The translations under genes and the position numbers were made by a program. Under the pieces are notes generated by a model, which was given only the letters and a program-made list of their open reading frames with translations, did no database searches and was not told the origin of the DNA. Shown piece by piece: positions 1 to 9,968 of a DNA stretch of 16,902 bases (positions are counted from its first letter, which is position 1; every line of letters begins with the position of its first letter). Origin of the DNA: Mycocentrospora acerina (Eukaryota > Ascomycota > Dothideomycetes > Pleosporales); assembly GCA_022701365.1 (NCBI GenBank), contig JAKUHH010000285.1:1-16902 (forward strand), in the 5' to 3' direction.

Positions 1-27
1 GGCCTCTATTGCACGTTGTAATCTCTT

Positions 28-540
28 CTAGTCTAGAGCCCCTGCAGCTAAAAGCCACCTAGCTGTTGCTATTTCTGTTTTTTGCAGAAACTTCAGCAGT
101 GCTGTTTGCCCTGCTTTAGTATTAAAGATAGCAGCTAATGTTAGCCTGCCTATCTTTTTCTGCATCTGCTTTCTCTCTAGATTGTAGTGTTTACAATGTA
201 AGAGCAGGTGCTTAGGTGTTTGCAACGCGTTGCAACTACCAAAACATGCTCCTTTTTTGTCTTTGCCTATTACTTTAGAAAATGCTTTAAAAAAGCCTTT
301 TCCTAACTTAAGCTGATAGTAAGCTGCTATTATTTGCTTAAGAAATAGTAAAGGCTTAGCTTTAAGAGTAAACTTAGGTTGCCCTTTAGTATTACTATTA
401 TAGCTTTTGCCTCTCTCTTTTTCTTTAGCTTGTAACCAGCTTATTTGCCATTCTAAGGTTATTTCTTCTTTTAGCTTTCTATTTAGATAGCTTAAAGTAG
501 TAGCAACCTTCTCTGTTTTTGTGTGCTTTAGGCCTGCCTT
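28..540 (-). mobile_element. 3' end of a Tad1-like LINE (C-terminal part of the reverse transcriptase ORF)
   Basis: The minus strand is open for 170 codons from 540 to the TAG at 30-28. It has no start codon and is closed upstream by TAA at 543-541, so it is a fragment. Near residue 99 comes a zinc-knuckle pattern C-x3-C-x7-H-x4-C (CFGSC, then KHLLLHC), followed by a basic stretch and the ending KTEIATARWLL. This order (tryptophan-rich linker, zinc knuckle, IATxRW-like tail) is what I know from the C-terminus of fungal Tad-clade non-LTR retrotransposon polyproteins, downstream of the RNase H domain. A 5'-truncated copy fits target-primed reverse transcription. CpA, TpG and CpG steps are still common here, unlike the sequence right of 541, so this copy is little touched by RIP. 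An alternative is a piece of a longer LINE whose upstream part has been lost or mutated. Confidence 0.72.
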
Positions 541-1714
541 TTAGTAATAGAGTTAAGAGAGTTAGAAGAGATAAAGGCTAAGGTAGTAAGTCATATTAAC
601 TGTCTTACTACTAATATCTTAGTTAGGTATTCTTTTATAATATAGATAACTCTTAATCTCTTAAATACTGCAGCTTCTATTAGTACTAAGTAAAAAGTAT
701 CTAGCAGTTTATAAAGTAAGTTTCTAGTTTTTAATTATTTTTACTTAGTAAATAAGTTTTTTATTAAACTAATTACTTAATTCTTTATTAGGTTCTTTAA
801 TAGTAAAAGATTTTCTTAACTTTATAGTTATTATTATTATTAAGCTTAAAGTAGAATATTTATTAAATTATTATTTTTAAGTTAGCATATTCTAATAGAG
901 AAATATAAAATACTAGGTAAATTTTAGCATTTTTAGAGAGCTTAAGTTAATAGCTAATTAGTCCCTTTAGTTTAATTCTAAAAAATTATTAAATTTTAAT
1001 ATAGTTTAATTTTTTACTAAGTCTTTTTATCTTAAGGTTTTTATAAGAAGATATACTTTATCTCATTTTTTAAGCTAAAGTGCTCTTTTCTTTTTCTTTT
1101 TTATAAAAGTAATAGCCTTTTACTCTGCTATTTTAATATTTTTCTTTAAATATTAATAGACTTTTTTTTAGTTATTCTACTATAATTACTATTAGTTTTT
1201 TTTATAAATTAAGAAATATTCTTATAAATAAGTTTAAATGCTATCTTTAGTTTATAAAATACAGTATTATATTTATTACTTTTAATAACTTATTATTATA
1301 GGCTACTTATACTATTATTAGTAGTAATACATAATTATTTTACTATTAATTAGTTAATATCTGTAAGTATGTTTCTATAGTTTATTTTATTATTTCTATT
1401 TATCTTAATATCTATAAGTAATAACTAGTAGACAGTTCTTATTTTATTCTTATTATAGCTATTAGGGTTATCTAATAGTTTAATGTAAATAATTTATTTT
1501 TATTACTAATAATTAATTCTAATATACTCTAGTTCTTTACTATCTAATTAAAGATTTTATAACTTAAGTACATTATATTATAATTATTACAGAATAAAAA
1601 GATTTTAGTATATGTTATATGTCTGTTAATAATTACTAGCATTATAATATAGATAATATTAGTAATAAGGTCTTTAGAGTTTAGTAAGCTAGTAAAAAGT
1701 CTATATTATTTTCT

Positions 1715-1905
1715 GTCTTAAGTGCCTTAAGTATTTAGATTAGCTACATTTCTTTATACTTAGTATATATATTATGCTTATTTTATTAATAGTGTAAGTA
1801 TTTTTTAATATAAGCTGCAATTTTTTCTTTTATATATAAAAACTTATAGTTTTATTACGTAAGTTATATTATTCTAGTAATTCTAGAGTGTCTATGTACT
1901 AAGTT
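1715..1905 (-). pseudogene. Ty3/Gypsy integrase zinc-binding (H2C2) region relic
   Basis: The minus-strand frame reads VHRHSRITRII, then YKFLYIKEKIAAYIKKYLHY, then NKH, with stops between. This lines up with the H-x-H...YxWPGM...V.YV..C..CQ..K pattern at the integrase N-terminus of Gypsy elements; the zinc-binding cysteines have largely changed to Tyr or stop. Residues resembling the DF of the first catalytic block follow just downstream. It lies at the correct distance after the RT relic, which supports one element rather than two. Confidence 0.75.
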
Positions 1906-2619
1906 ATTATAGTTATTTTTAATAACTTGATCTTATAATTCTTCTAGATTATTTAGTAGAATATTATCTTTATTTTTAATTTATAGTATGTTATTTAGCT
2001 GCAAAGATAGTCTAATTAATTTTTTTTTTAACTTGTATTATTACTAACTAAATAATTTATTTTTCTCTTATAATATTAGTTATCTTACTTAAAGTATTAT
2101 CTTATTTATTATTTTTTAGTAGAGTATATAAGACTTTAAACTTATTGTATCTTAATATTTTAAGCTATCTAACTTATTATTAGATAAGCACTTTAGTAGT
2201 TATAAAGTATAGTAAGTTTTTGTAGTTAGAATAGATTATATACTTTAAATAGCTTTCTGTGTAGATTCTCTAATATTATAATATAGAAATAATTACTATA
2301 AGTTCTTTGTTATACACATTATATCTTTCTTTTAGTCTGCTAAATTTGCAAGAATAGTGTATAATAAGATACTACTTACTATTTTATTCTTAATAACTGC
2401 ATGCTCTTAGTGCTAATTTTAATACATTAGTTTTAATTTATAAGAGTTCTTTGCTGCAAAAGGCTACTATAGTAAGTAACTTAATGCATACTTATATAAG
2501 TAATTAAAAGGCAGTTTCTTAATTATCTTTCTACTAGAATGTTATATCTTTCTATGTAAGCTTAGTAAGTAGTATTGTATAGCATAAATAATCCTTTATA
2601 AATTTTTAGTTAAAGTTAT

Positions 2620-3365
2620 AATATCTTAAGAATTCCTATATTTTCTTTTACTATTTTTAGTTATAGCTATTCTTCTATAGTTCTAGTTTCTTCCTTACTT
2701 ATTTGTACTCCTTCTATTCTTACTGTAAAGCTTAAGAATTCTACTTCTATTTTATTAAACTTATATTTCTCTAGTTTAATCTGTAGTTTAGCTTTTTTTA
2801 ATGCTATAAATACTCTTTTAACATAATTAATCTATTCCTCTTAATTATCTAAATAAAAAAAGATGTTATTTAGGTAAGTAATAGCAAATATATCTAAGTA
2901 CTCTTGTAGTATATTATTTATTAGTTCTTAGTATATTACTAGTGTATTAGTAAGAACAAAAGGTATAACAGTATATTTATAGTGTCTGTAGTATTTTCTA
3001 AAAGCAGTCTTTTATTTTTTACTTTTCTTTTTTTATAATAAGTTATACACGCCTCTTAAGTCTAATGCTCTGTAGATTTTACTAAAAAAAAGCCTATCTT
3101 ATAACTTTAAAATATTAAGTTGTAAATTTTAGTTTCTAATTATAACATTATTTAACACCTAGTAGTTAATATATAGTTAAAGAGATCTGTCTTTTTTAAG
3201 TATAAAGAAGATAGAGTAACTTACTAGTAATTTTAATTCTTTAAAAAATCCTCTCTTAAGATTCTTAGATATATACTTGTAAAGTATCTTAAGCTCTTTC
3301 TTTAATAATTTATAAATTAGCTTAAAGGTTAGTTACTTTCCTTTCTGCAGGATAATTTTATAATC
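2620..3365 (-). pseudogene. Ty3/Gypsy reverse transcriptase relic
   Basis: One minus-strand frame can be followed for about 250 codons. In order it shows the linker before RT (YKLLKKELKILYKYI), a degraded ILFVKKKDGS block (IFFILKKDRS), the DRL..SKIY..LDLRG.YNLL block at about 3100-3020, KTAF with RHYKYTVIPF at about 3005-2955, the catalytic box as YLNN instead of YLDD at about 2880-2870, and the EKYKF..IEVEFLSF block near 2725-2790. Both catalytic aspartates have become asparagine (GAY to AAY), a G-to-A change on the coding strand as RIP makes. Several in-frame stops interrupt it. Nothing here can be functional; the value is in identifying the element. Confidence 0.92.
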
Positions 3366-5806
3366 TTAAAGCTACTGCTAAGCTAGCGCAGCTGCACCTT
3401 ACTCTTCTTTAAAAAAAAGCAGTTTTATGCTTAACACTCTTTAAAAATAATAAGAGTTACATATTCTTTTACCTCTTTATATATTTCTCTATAAACTCTT
3501 TCTTTATAACTTATAAAGCTGTTAGTATTTTTATAGTTTACTGTAACTATCTTAAAGTTATCTTTTGTTAAGTAACATTATTAATTATTTTTTTTTCTAC
3601 TTTTACTTAATAACATAGTGAAGGATTTAGTACAGTTATATAAGCATATTATTTAAAAGTAAAACTCTTACATACTTATAATATTATTAATTTATACTTT
3701 TTATACCAAAAAATCATAAGATATTATTATAAGTAGCTTTCTTAAAGATATTAAAAGAAATATCTTTTTAGTATAACTTAATCTAGAGAATTATTATTTT
3801 AAATTTATATTAGATTTCTAAGTCTTCTAGTATTAGTTACTTATTTACTACTATTAAAGAGTATAGAGCTTAGTTTTATTATATATTTAGTCTAGCTGTA
3901 TTTATAGCTTTTTTTAATATTTAATATATTTACACTCTAGAATCTAATATTATATTTATCTATTGTCTATTAAGTCTTACTTATAGCTAAACTAATTTCT
4001 TAGAACTTATTACATTAAGTTATCTAGCAATATTCTAGACATATGTCTTTAGCGCAAGCCTAAAAAAGCCTAGTTATAAAATCTATTAATTTACTTTACT
4101 TCTATGTACTAATTGTGTTTAAATTTAATATAAGTAACTTATTAGAGTTAGTTATAAACTCTATTAAATATAAACTTTTTTCTAGAAGATCTCTACTAAG
4201 TTATTAATTTAAAGAAAATGCATTTTATTATACTTATCTTAAAAGTAGTTTTTATATTTACTATTCCAAGAGTTATACTTTTAGATTTTTTTTTAATAAA
4301 CTATAAACTATCTTAACTCTACTTTTATTACTATATCAGTCTGTATAGTAATTGTAAAAGCATACTATCTATAATATAGCTATATAATTCTAATTTTTGT
4401 AGTCTAAGTAGTATTAAGGTCTATCTAAGTTAGAAGTATTAGTAGTATTCTTGCAGCTTTCTTTATCCTAGCTACTTAGTAGAATATATTCTTATATTCT
4501 TTTATTAAATACCTAGGTGTCTTTAATAGACTTAGTTTTACTAGCTGTGCTAGATATATAAATCTAATTAAGAATTAAGAGTATAAATACCTACTTGGTC
4601 TTTATTAGAATCTATATAAAAGGCATTTAATATATCTAACATTATAAACCTAATTATAAGTACTAACTTTTAAACTATATTCTTTAATCTATAGTTATTA
4701 CATATAAAGCTTAGTATGCTACATCTATAATAAGTTTAAATAGACTTATTATTGTTATTATTGCTATTCTTAATATCTTTTTACTTATTTCCTTTTTACT
4801 CTTAGTATTTATTAATATTATTAAGATATATAGATTCTAGTACTTTTTCTCTAATATCTTAATTAACATCTATAGTTAAACTGTTATGTTATATTAGTAG
4901 TAAATACTTGTAATTATTTATATTTATTATTAGTAGATCTATATCTAGGATAAAGTTAACTGTCTTATTATAGTTCTATTAATAGTTTTTAAAATTCTTA
5001 TTAATACTAATTAATACTGTAACTAGGTTACTAAAGTTATTAAGTAAAAAACTACTTCTAACAAGTTCTTCTGTAACTTTAGTCTTAAGTATTTAATAAA
5101 ATATAGTTATAAGTGCTTTCTTATCTTAGTCTATAGGTAATATATACTACTAAAAGGTTATAGCATGCTAAGCAGCAGAGTAAGTTTCCTTAAGCATTTA
5201 AATACATTAACTAGTAGTAGTTACTTTATTAGTAAGTCTAAACACTTTATAAGTATATTCTTTAAACCTACTAAAGTTTCTTATCTAAAGCTTTATTTTA
5301 TTAAATGTATTTCTATTTATAAAATTAATTACAAAGTGTTTAATCTATTAAAGGACTTATCCTCTTTTATAGGTTAAAGCTAGTAAGATATATTTATCTT
5401 CTAAAATTTATTTTTCCTAGAAGTTAAAGAAGAGGTCTAACTAGAGAAGCTATTTATCTAGTTTCTTCTTATCTCTATAATAGAAGCTAAGGTTAGTAAC
5501 TATATAGCTTCTATATTAGCTAATAGAGAGTATTTAAGTACTACTAAGAGTAGTACTATTTTTTAAAAGTTACTTCTCTTAATAGTGTTTAAAATATTAA
5601 GATCTTATTCTATACTTAATCTTAGTAGTTAAAGACCTTCTAATACTAGTATATAGATAAATAGGTCTAAAGTTAGTTCTTAGAAATAAAGTAAGTTAAG
5701 AGAAATAAGGTTAGTTTATTAGATATTTTAATAATATACTATAATTAAAGGCAAGAATTAAGAAGTAGATTAATTAATAAAGTTAAATATATTACTATAA
5801 GCGAAG

Positions 5807-6081
5807 TGTTCTTACTGTTTATGTGTATAATAAGAGAATCTTACAAGTCCCTTATAAATTATAGTTCTAAGTTAAGTTAGCTTATAATATATAAAGTTAA
5901 GCTCCTAGCTTATAATATTAGAAGTTAAGCTTACTTATTATATATCCTAGCTTACTTTGCTAAGAGCTAAGCTAGTTATATAAGTACTCCTTACTAAAGG
6001 GCTTAGCCTATACAATCCTTAAGTTAAGAGATTTATACCTTTCTAGTTCTAGCCTAGGGGTTGTAGAACCTGATTGTAACA
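5807..6081 (-). repeat. candidate 5' LTR of the Gypsy relic
   Basis: On the minus strand the segment begins TGTTACAATCAGG at 6081 and ends GTAAGAACA at 5807, giving TGTT...AACA termini as expected of an LTR of about 275 bp. It lies upstream of the pol relic in the correct orientation, and sequence right of 6081 loses the RIP character. No second copy is visible to confirm the ends, no target duplication can be checked, and no convincing primer-binding site was seen next to 5807, so the inner end is a guess. The outer end at 6081 is more credible. Confidence 0.4.
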
Positions 6082-6368
6082 ATAACCTATAAATATAGAT
6101 ATACTGTTGTCTATCTTATTTCCAAGCAAGTTGGTACGCAACCCCCTCTTGGTCTAGAGGAGCATGAACGCAAATTTCTGGATCACAATACACGTTGTTA
6201 CAGCATCTCTGCATGCTTGATGATTATGCAAAGAAGAATGAAATTCAGTGCTTGGGTGCAGTTATCTTGGCATGGTACACAGCGAAGCTTGAGTGATCCT
6301 TTTCTCGTTTTCCAGTTAATCCAAGCGATATTGGTTTTCAGAGCTCTTAACATGACGAAAAACCGCTT

Positions 6369-7538
6369 TTAGATAGTAACTTCACCTATGTACGTCTTGG
6401 GATCCGGAAAATGAACTTCCTCCGTCCACCCCCATATATCTTCAAGCGTGCCTTGCTGAATACCCCGTAGAGTCCTAGATAGAGTCTTAGAGACTGATAC
6501 AGGGGACTGATAATCGGCAGCGTATTCGATGTAGGTTTGAGATGTATGGCGTGTTATGCTACGGACTGGTGTGACGATGAATGCTGTACCAACAGCGAAA
6601 GCCTCGGAAAGCTCAACAAGTTCGTCGAACGAAACTTCTCTCCGTTGCACTTGCCAGCCAATTGATTCTGCAATTTGACACAAGCTATCGACGGTAATGC
6701 TTCGAAGGATGGTGGGACTGACAGGAACAAGTAGCGAAATTTCATGTTCGGGACCGACACGTGCACCTACAAACCCGCTCGCTGAGAACTCATCAACGAA
6801 GGTGTGTGTTGCACTATCCAAGTGCAGCGTCAGCCCATATCCGTTATCTTTCGCGTTATTCATGACGGGCACCATTGGTGCGTAGTTGCTTCCCACCTTA
6901 GCGTTGCCTGTACCCTTGGGTGCCGCTCGGTCCACATCTTCAATGACCAATGCGCGTAGACCTTGACCGGCACCCGTAGGCAAAGGAGCCACTGGCATGA
7001 CAAAAACACAGAAAGTGAAATGGTTCGCTGGCATGAGATTAACTGTCGCGCTAGAACCAAACGCGATAGGCCGGATGTAAAGAGATGGTCCACTGCGGTC
7101 GTAAGGCGGCACGAACTCGCTGTTCAGAGCAACAGCATGGTGTACAGCGCGCAAGAAGAGATCCTCTGGCAAAGGAGGTATGGCTACACAAGTTGCCGAA
7201 TGAGCGAACCGTGCAGCATTCATTTGTGGTCTGAACAATTGAATACGACCTTCTGGGGTACGAAATGCTTTCAAACCCTCGAAGATCTGTTGTGCATAAT
7301 TAAGTGCTGGCGCAAGGCCATGTACGCGGAGATATGGGTCGTGAACGAATCGAAGATCGCCCCATCTATTCAATTCCTGGGAATAGGTACACTGGATATG
7401 ACCATTCACTAAGAGATTTTAGGTCTGGGCACGCTAAGTGGGGGGAGGGGGGGGATTCGTGGTACCTTTGATCGGGTTGAATGCAAGGCGGGACCAGTCT
7501 CGTGTCTTGTTAGTGTTTAGCTGATAATGTTTGCTCAT
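6369..7538 (-). CDS. branched-chain-type amino acid aminotransferase (fold type IV, PLP)
   Basis: Transfers an amino group, normally from glutamate, to a 2-oxo acid; here it would finish the chain-extended amino acid. Two exons: 7538-7466 (24 codons plus one base) and 7408-6369, joined across a 57-nt intron (GTACCA...CTTAG). The joined protein is about 370 aa, a usual length. Exon 1 starts at ATG 7538 with A at -3 and supplies the DWSRLAFNP segment that family members carry before VNGH. Family motifs: VHGLAPALNY and FEGLKAFR (about residues 53-74), LYIRPIAFG, NAKVGSNYAP with the PLP lysine at about 195, and DEFSASGF at about 230, the equivalent of the EFSTSN loop. The gene is divergent from the dehydrogenase gene. 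Similar enzymes are HtyB of echinocandin loci and TOXF of the HC-toxin locus. A primary BCAT is less likely given the neighbours and lack of a clear mitochondrial leader. Confidence 0.93.
7409..7465 (-). other. intron of the aminotransferase gene with a C-rich tract
   Basis: A 57-nt phase-1 intron with GTACCA donor and CTTAG acceptor. Its middle is an unusual run of C on the coding strand (eight C, one T, then six C). Splicing rebuilds a Val codon (G plus TG) before NGHIQ, which matches the family at this point and supports the call. Confidence 0.8.
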
Positions 7539-8573
7539 ATTTGACTAACCTACAAGATCACTGGGAGGGCAGGGGAAATTTTGAGGTTCCATCGCAATAA
7601 AGTAGGACAAGGTATTCGGTACGTAGATAGTAGGAAGTATGATTACCAATGGTAAAACAAATGCAACGTTCAACCTTTCACGGGTAATCTTCAGCCTTTT
7701 CAATACCGAGATATTGTGGGATTTAAAGTTCAAGCAGAGTAATTTTATGTGAAGCCACATGCAAGGACAAGGCTGTGAAAATATTAGATGCGCTTGTGAC
7801 ACAGATTTTTCTACCTTGGTTCTTTCTTGCCTTCATGGAGATGACGACTAATCGAATGCTAGCGTGTCCTCTAATAGTTCAGTGTCAGTGTATATTTCCT
7901 TTAATCGCCTGATAGGTAAGCAGTGTACGAGTATTACTACGTACAATCTATAAAATTAATATGAAATTACCAATGAGGAGATTCGGACGAATAACCCAAA
8001 ATAGGAAGTGACTAAGGCAACACGACTATGCTTCATTGTATTGACGACTGGTGCTTGGATTACGTCATTGCCTGACTAAATCTGAAACTAATTTGATTTG
8101 AAGAAGCTGGCCCTCGGGGCTACTCATGCTCCAGTCAATACGATGGATATCAAATGCGAAACACACTGGAACCTTACGAAAATAACAAATGTTCTAACTT
8201 GACTACACTAGTACTTTGCACAGGCAAACCTATCGGTAATCTTAGCACACCCAGTTAGAGTAGAAAAGACGGACTAAAATTATCAGCCTAACATAATACA
8301 CCTAGGATCATCACATTCTTAGCTGGAAGGCAGTAACGAAGAAGGATCACTAAAGATGACTGTTCTGACAATGACGAGAGTTCGCTCCCAAAAAGAAGCA
8401 TAGCCTGTATAGACTAATCTTTCGCTTTGTTTATCGTTGGGTAATATACATACTAACATGACGCTAAAGACACTAACAACAGATTTTCTCTTCAAAATAT
8501 GATTTAAGAAATCCGAGAAAATGCATGCAATCTTTCCGGCGTTAAACCATCGATTGATACAGATTGATATCTC
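7539..8573. other. divergent intergenic region, aminotransferase / dehydrogenase
   Basis: About 1.0 kb between two divergent start codons, so it should hold both promoters. I see no convincing gene: the minus-strand open frames here lack family features, and the longest one overlaps the first dehydrogenase exons. A GCCCTCGGGGC inverted repeat lies near 8110-8120. One CCGG lies at 8536-8539, 35 bp before the dehydrogenase ATG. Neither is proof of a regulator site. Confidence 0.6.
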
Positions 8574-9968
8574 ATGTCGCCAGAGCATACTATCGTCGTG
8601 TTTGAAGGAGACTATTGCGGTCCAGAGGTATGCCCACGATAAATAGTAAATTGGCAGCTGATCTGATAGTTGAGTCTCCAGGTCATGCAGGAGGGGTTGA
8701 AGGTAAGTTATCCCGCAGGTAAAGATAATTTTGAATAATTCCCTGATGTACCTCTGTAAAGGTTCTATCACAGGTCATTCATCAAAACCCGGCAACGACT
8801 TTTAAGCTCAAACATCATCTTATCGGTGGCGTAGGTCAAGTAGATGTCTAATGCTATCATATGTACTGAGAATCGGTCAAATAGGCTGCATGGGATGCTT
8901 ATGGGGTAAACATTACTGAAGAAGCACTTTCGGATGCTAGATCGGCGTCTGCAGTCCTACTCGGTGCTGTGGGAGGCCCGGTAAGTAATGATGCGCTCGT
9001 ATCGTAGCATGCCTTCGACTAATATATCTTGTCAGAAGTGGGAAAATTTAGCTGTTCCTGTCGAATGGGGTCTAGGAAAGCTCCGCAAAGCACTTGATGT
9101 GTTTGGCAACCTTCGTCCAGTCAACTTTGTCTCGCCGTCTTTAGTCTCCCGGTCGTCTCTTCGACCAGAGGTCTGTTCAAAAACTGACATCATGATTGTA
9201 CGGGAACTAACAGGTGGTGTGTACTTTGGGCCAAGGAGGGAACATAACGGCTTTTTCGACCAAGCATCGGATACTGACATCTATACTCGGCCTGAAATCG
9301 AGCGAGTTGCAAGACTAGCTGGGGCAATAGCTATGTCGCATGACCCACCGCTCGCTATAACTAGTTTGGACAAGGCGAATGTACTTGCGGCTTGTGGGAG
9401 GCTGTGGCGCGGTGTTGTTGGCGAGGTGATCAGCAAGGAATTTCCCGAGGTTCAGCTCCAGCACATGTTGATTGACAGTGCTGCCATGACCATGGCGTTG
9501 AATCCGACTAAACTCAACGGCGTGGTTGTGACCAGCAATATGTTTGGGGACATCATAAGTGATGAAGCAAGTGCGATTCCGGGGAGTATCGGTCTACTTC
9601 CAAGCGCAAGTCTTTCTGCTATACCCGATAGGAGCCAAGGATCCTCCGCCGTCCGTGGCTTATATGAACCTATTCACGGTATGTACTCTGTTTGCTTCGT
9701 TTTCTACTTAGCGCAAATGGTAATTTTTCCACTAGGGTCTGCACCGGATATTGCGGGAAAGGGAGTGGTCAATCCAATAGGAACGATTCTCTCGGTCGCT
9801 ATGATGTGTAGGCTATCGCTGGATATGAGTGCTACCGCAGTCGTAATAGAGGAAGCAGTTCGTGAAGTTATAGAAGCAGGAATTTGTACATTGGATATTG
9901 GAGGCAATGCATCGACATCCGAGGTAGGAGATGCTATTGTGGCAGCCATGGTCAAACGTTCATTATAA
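8574..9968 (+). CDS. 3-isopropylmalate dehydrogenase family, chain-extension paralogue
   Basis: NAD-dependent oxidation and decarboxylation of a 3-substituted malate to the extended 2-oxo acid. Six exons: 8574-8627, 8682-8702, 8762-8830, 8885-8980, 9036-9678 and 9736-9968; introns of 54, 59, 54, 55 and 57 nt; 371 aa, a normal length. Start chosen because exon 1 encodes TIVVFEGDYCGPE, the place of the family LPGDGIGPE loop, then VMQEGLK, VLSQVI and HHLIGG align without gaps. Later motifs: LLGAVGGPKW (about 73-82), NLRP (105-108), VRELTGG (135-141) with Tyr143, SLDKAN with Lys193, IDSAAM with Asp227, GDIISDEAS with Asp252 and Asp256, and IHGSAPDIAGKG. Odd points: the degraded dinucleotide-proximal loop at the N-terminus, EWGLG where leucine enzymes have E-x-G-L-L, one extra residue in AACGRLWR, and a fifth intron that is stop-free and a multiple of three. 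Catalytic residues look kept, so it is likely active. Confidence 0.94.
8682..8702 (+). other. 21-nt micro-exon (exon 2 of the dehydrogenase gene)
   Basis: Seven codons, VMQEGLK, between CTCCAG and GTAAGT, both introns in phase 0. The residues fill the helix position after GPE in the family (compare AEAIKVL), and skipping it would keep the frame but delete half of that helix. Confidence 0.8.

Larger units (their letters stand above)
560..6081 (-). mobile_element. RIP-degraded Ty3/Gypsy (probably chromovirus) retrotransposon
   Basis: About 5.5 kb of AT-rich, TpA-rich DNA with few CpA, TpG or CpG steps. Read on the minus strand through stops, it gives the Gypsy pol order from high to low coordinates: linker and RT at about 3365-2620, a presumed RNase H stretch, integrase H2C2 zinc region at about 1905-1715, integrase core, then the GPY/F module (DKVYLLIK, later LSSLKMLKF) at about 1080-900, and a possible chromodomain at about 700-600. 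Many stops stand where Trp, Gln or Arg is expected, as C-to-T change would produce. The gag part (about 4000-5790) is too mutated for me to resolve. The element cannot be active. The left LTR was not found; the element stops being readable near 560, where the LINE fragment begins, and may continue outside the window. Confidence 0.88.

Noticed and set aside
5165..5377. 70-codon plus-strand frame in the AT-rich region
   Set aside because: Low-complexity Ser/Lys/Phe product in RIP-mutated DNA, antisense to the retroelement.
6963..7412. 149-codon plus-strand frame within the aminotransferase
   Set aside because: Antisense shadow of a well supported exon.
7545..7802. 85-codon open frame on the minus strand just upstream of the aminotransferase
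   Set aside because: No recognisable domain, and it lies immediately upstream of the real aminotransferase ATG in promoter sequence.
8319..8771. 150-codon open frame on the minus strand in the divergent promoter
   Set aside because: It overlaps dehydrogenase exons 1 and 2 antisense, shows no family motif, and the plus-strand exon model explains the region better.
8988..9035. ATG at 8988 as the dehydrogenase start
   Set aside because: It lies inside intron 4 (GTAAGT at 8981, CAG at 9033-9035); the residues before KWENL do not fit the family, while upstream exons do.
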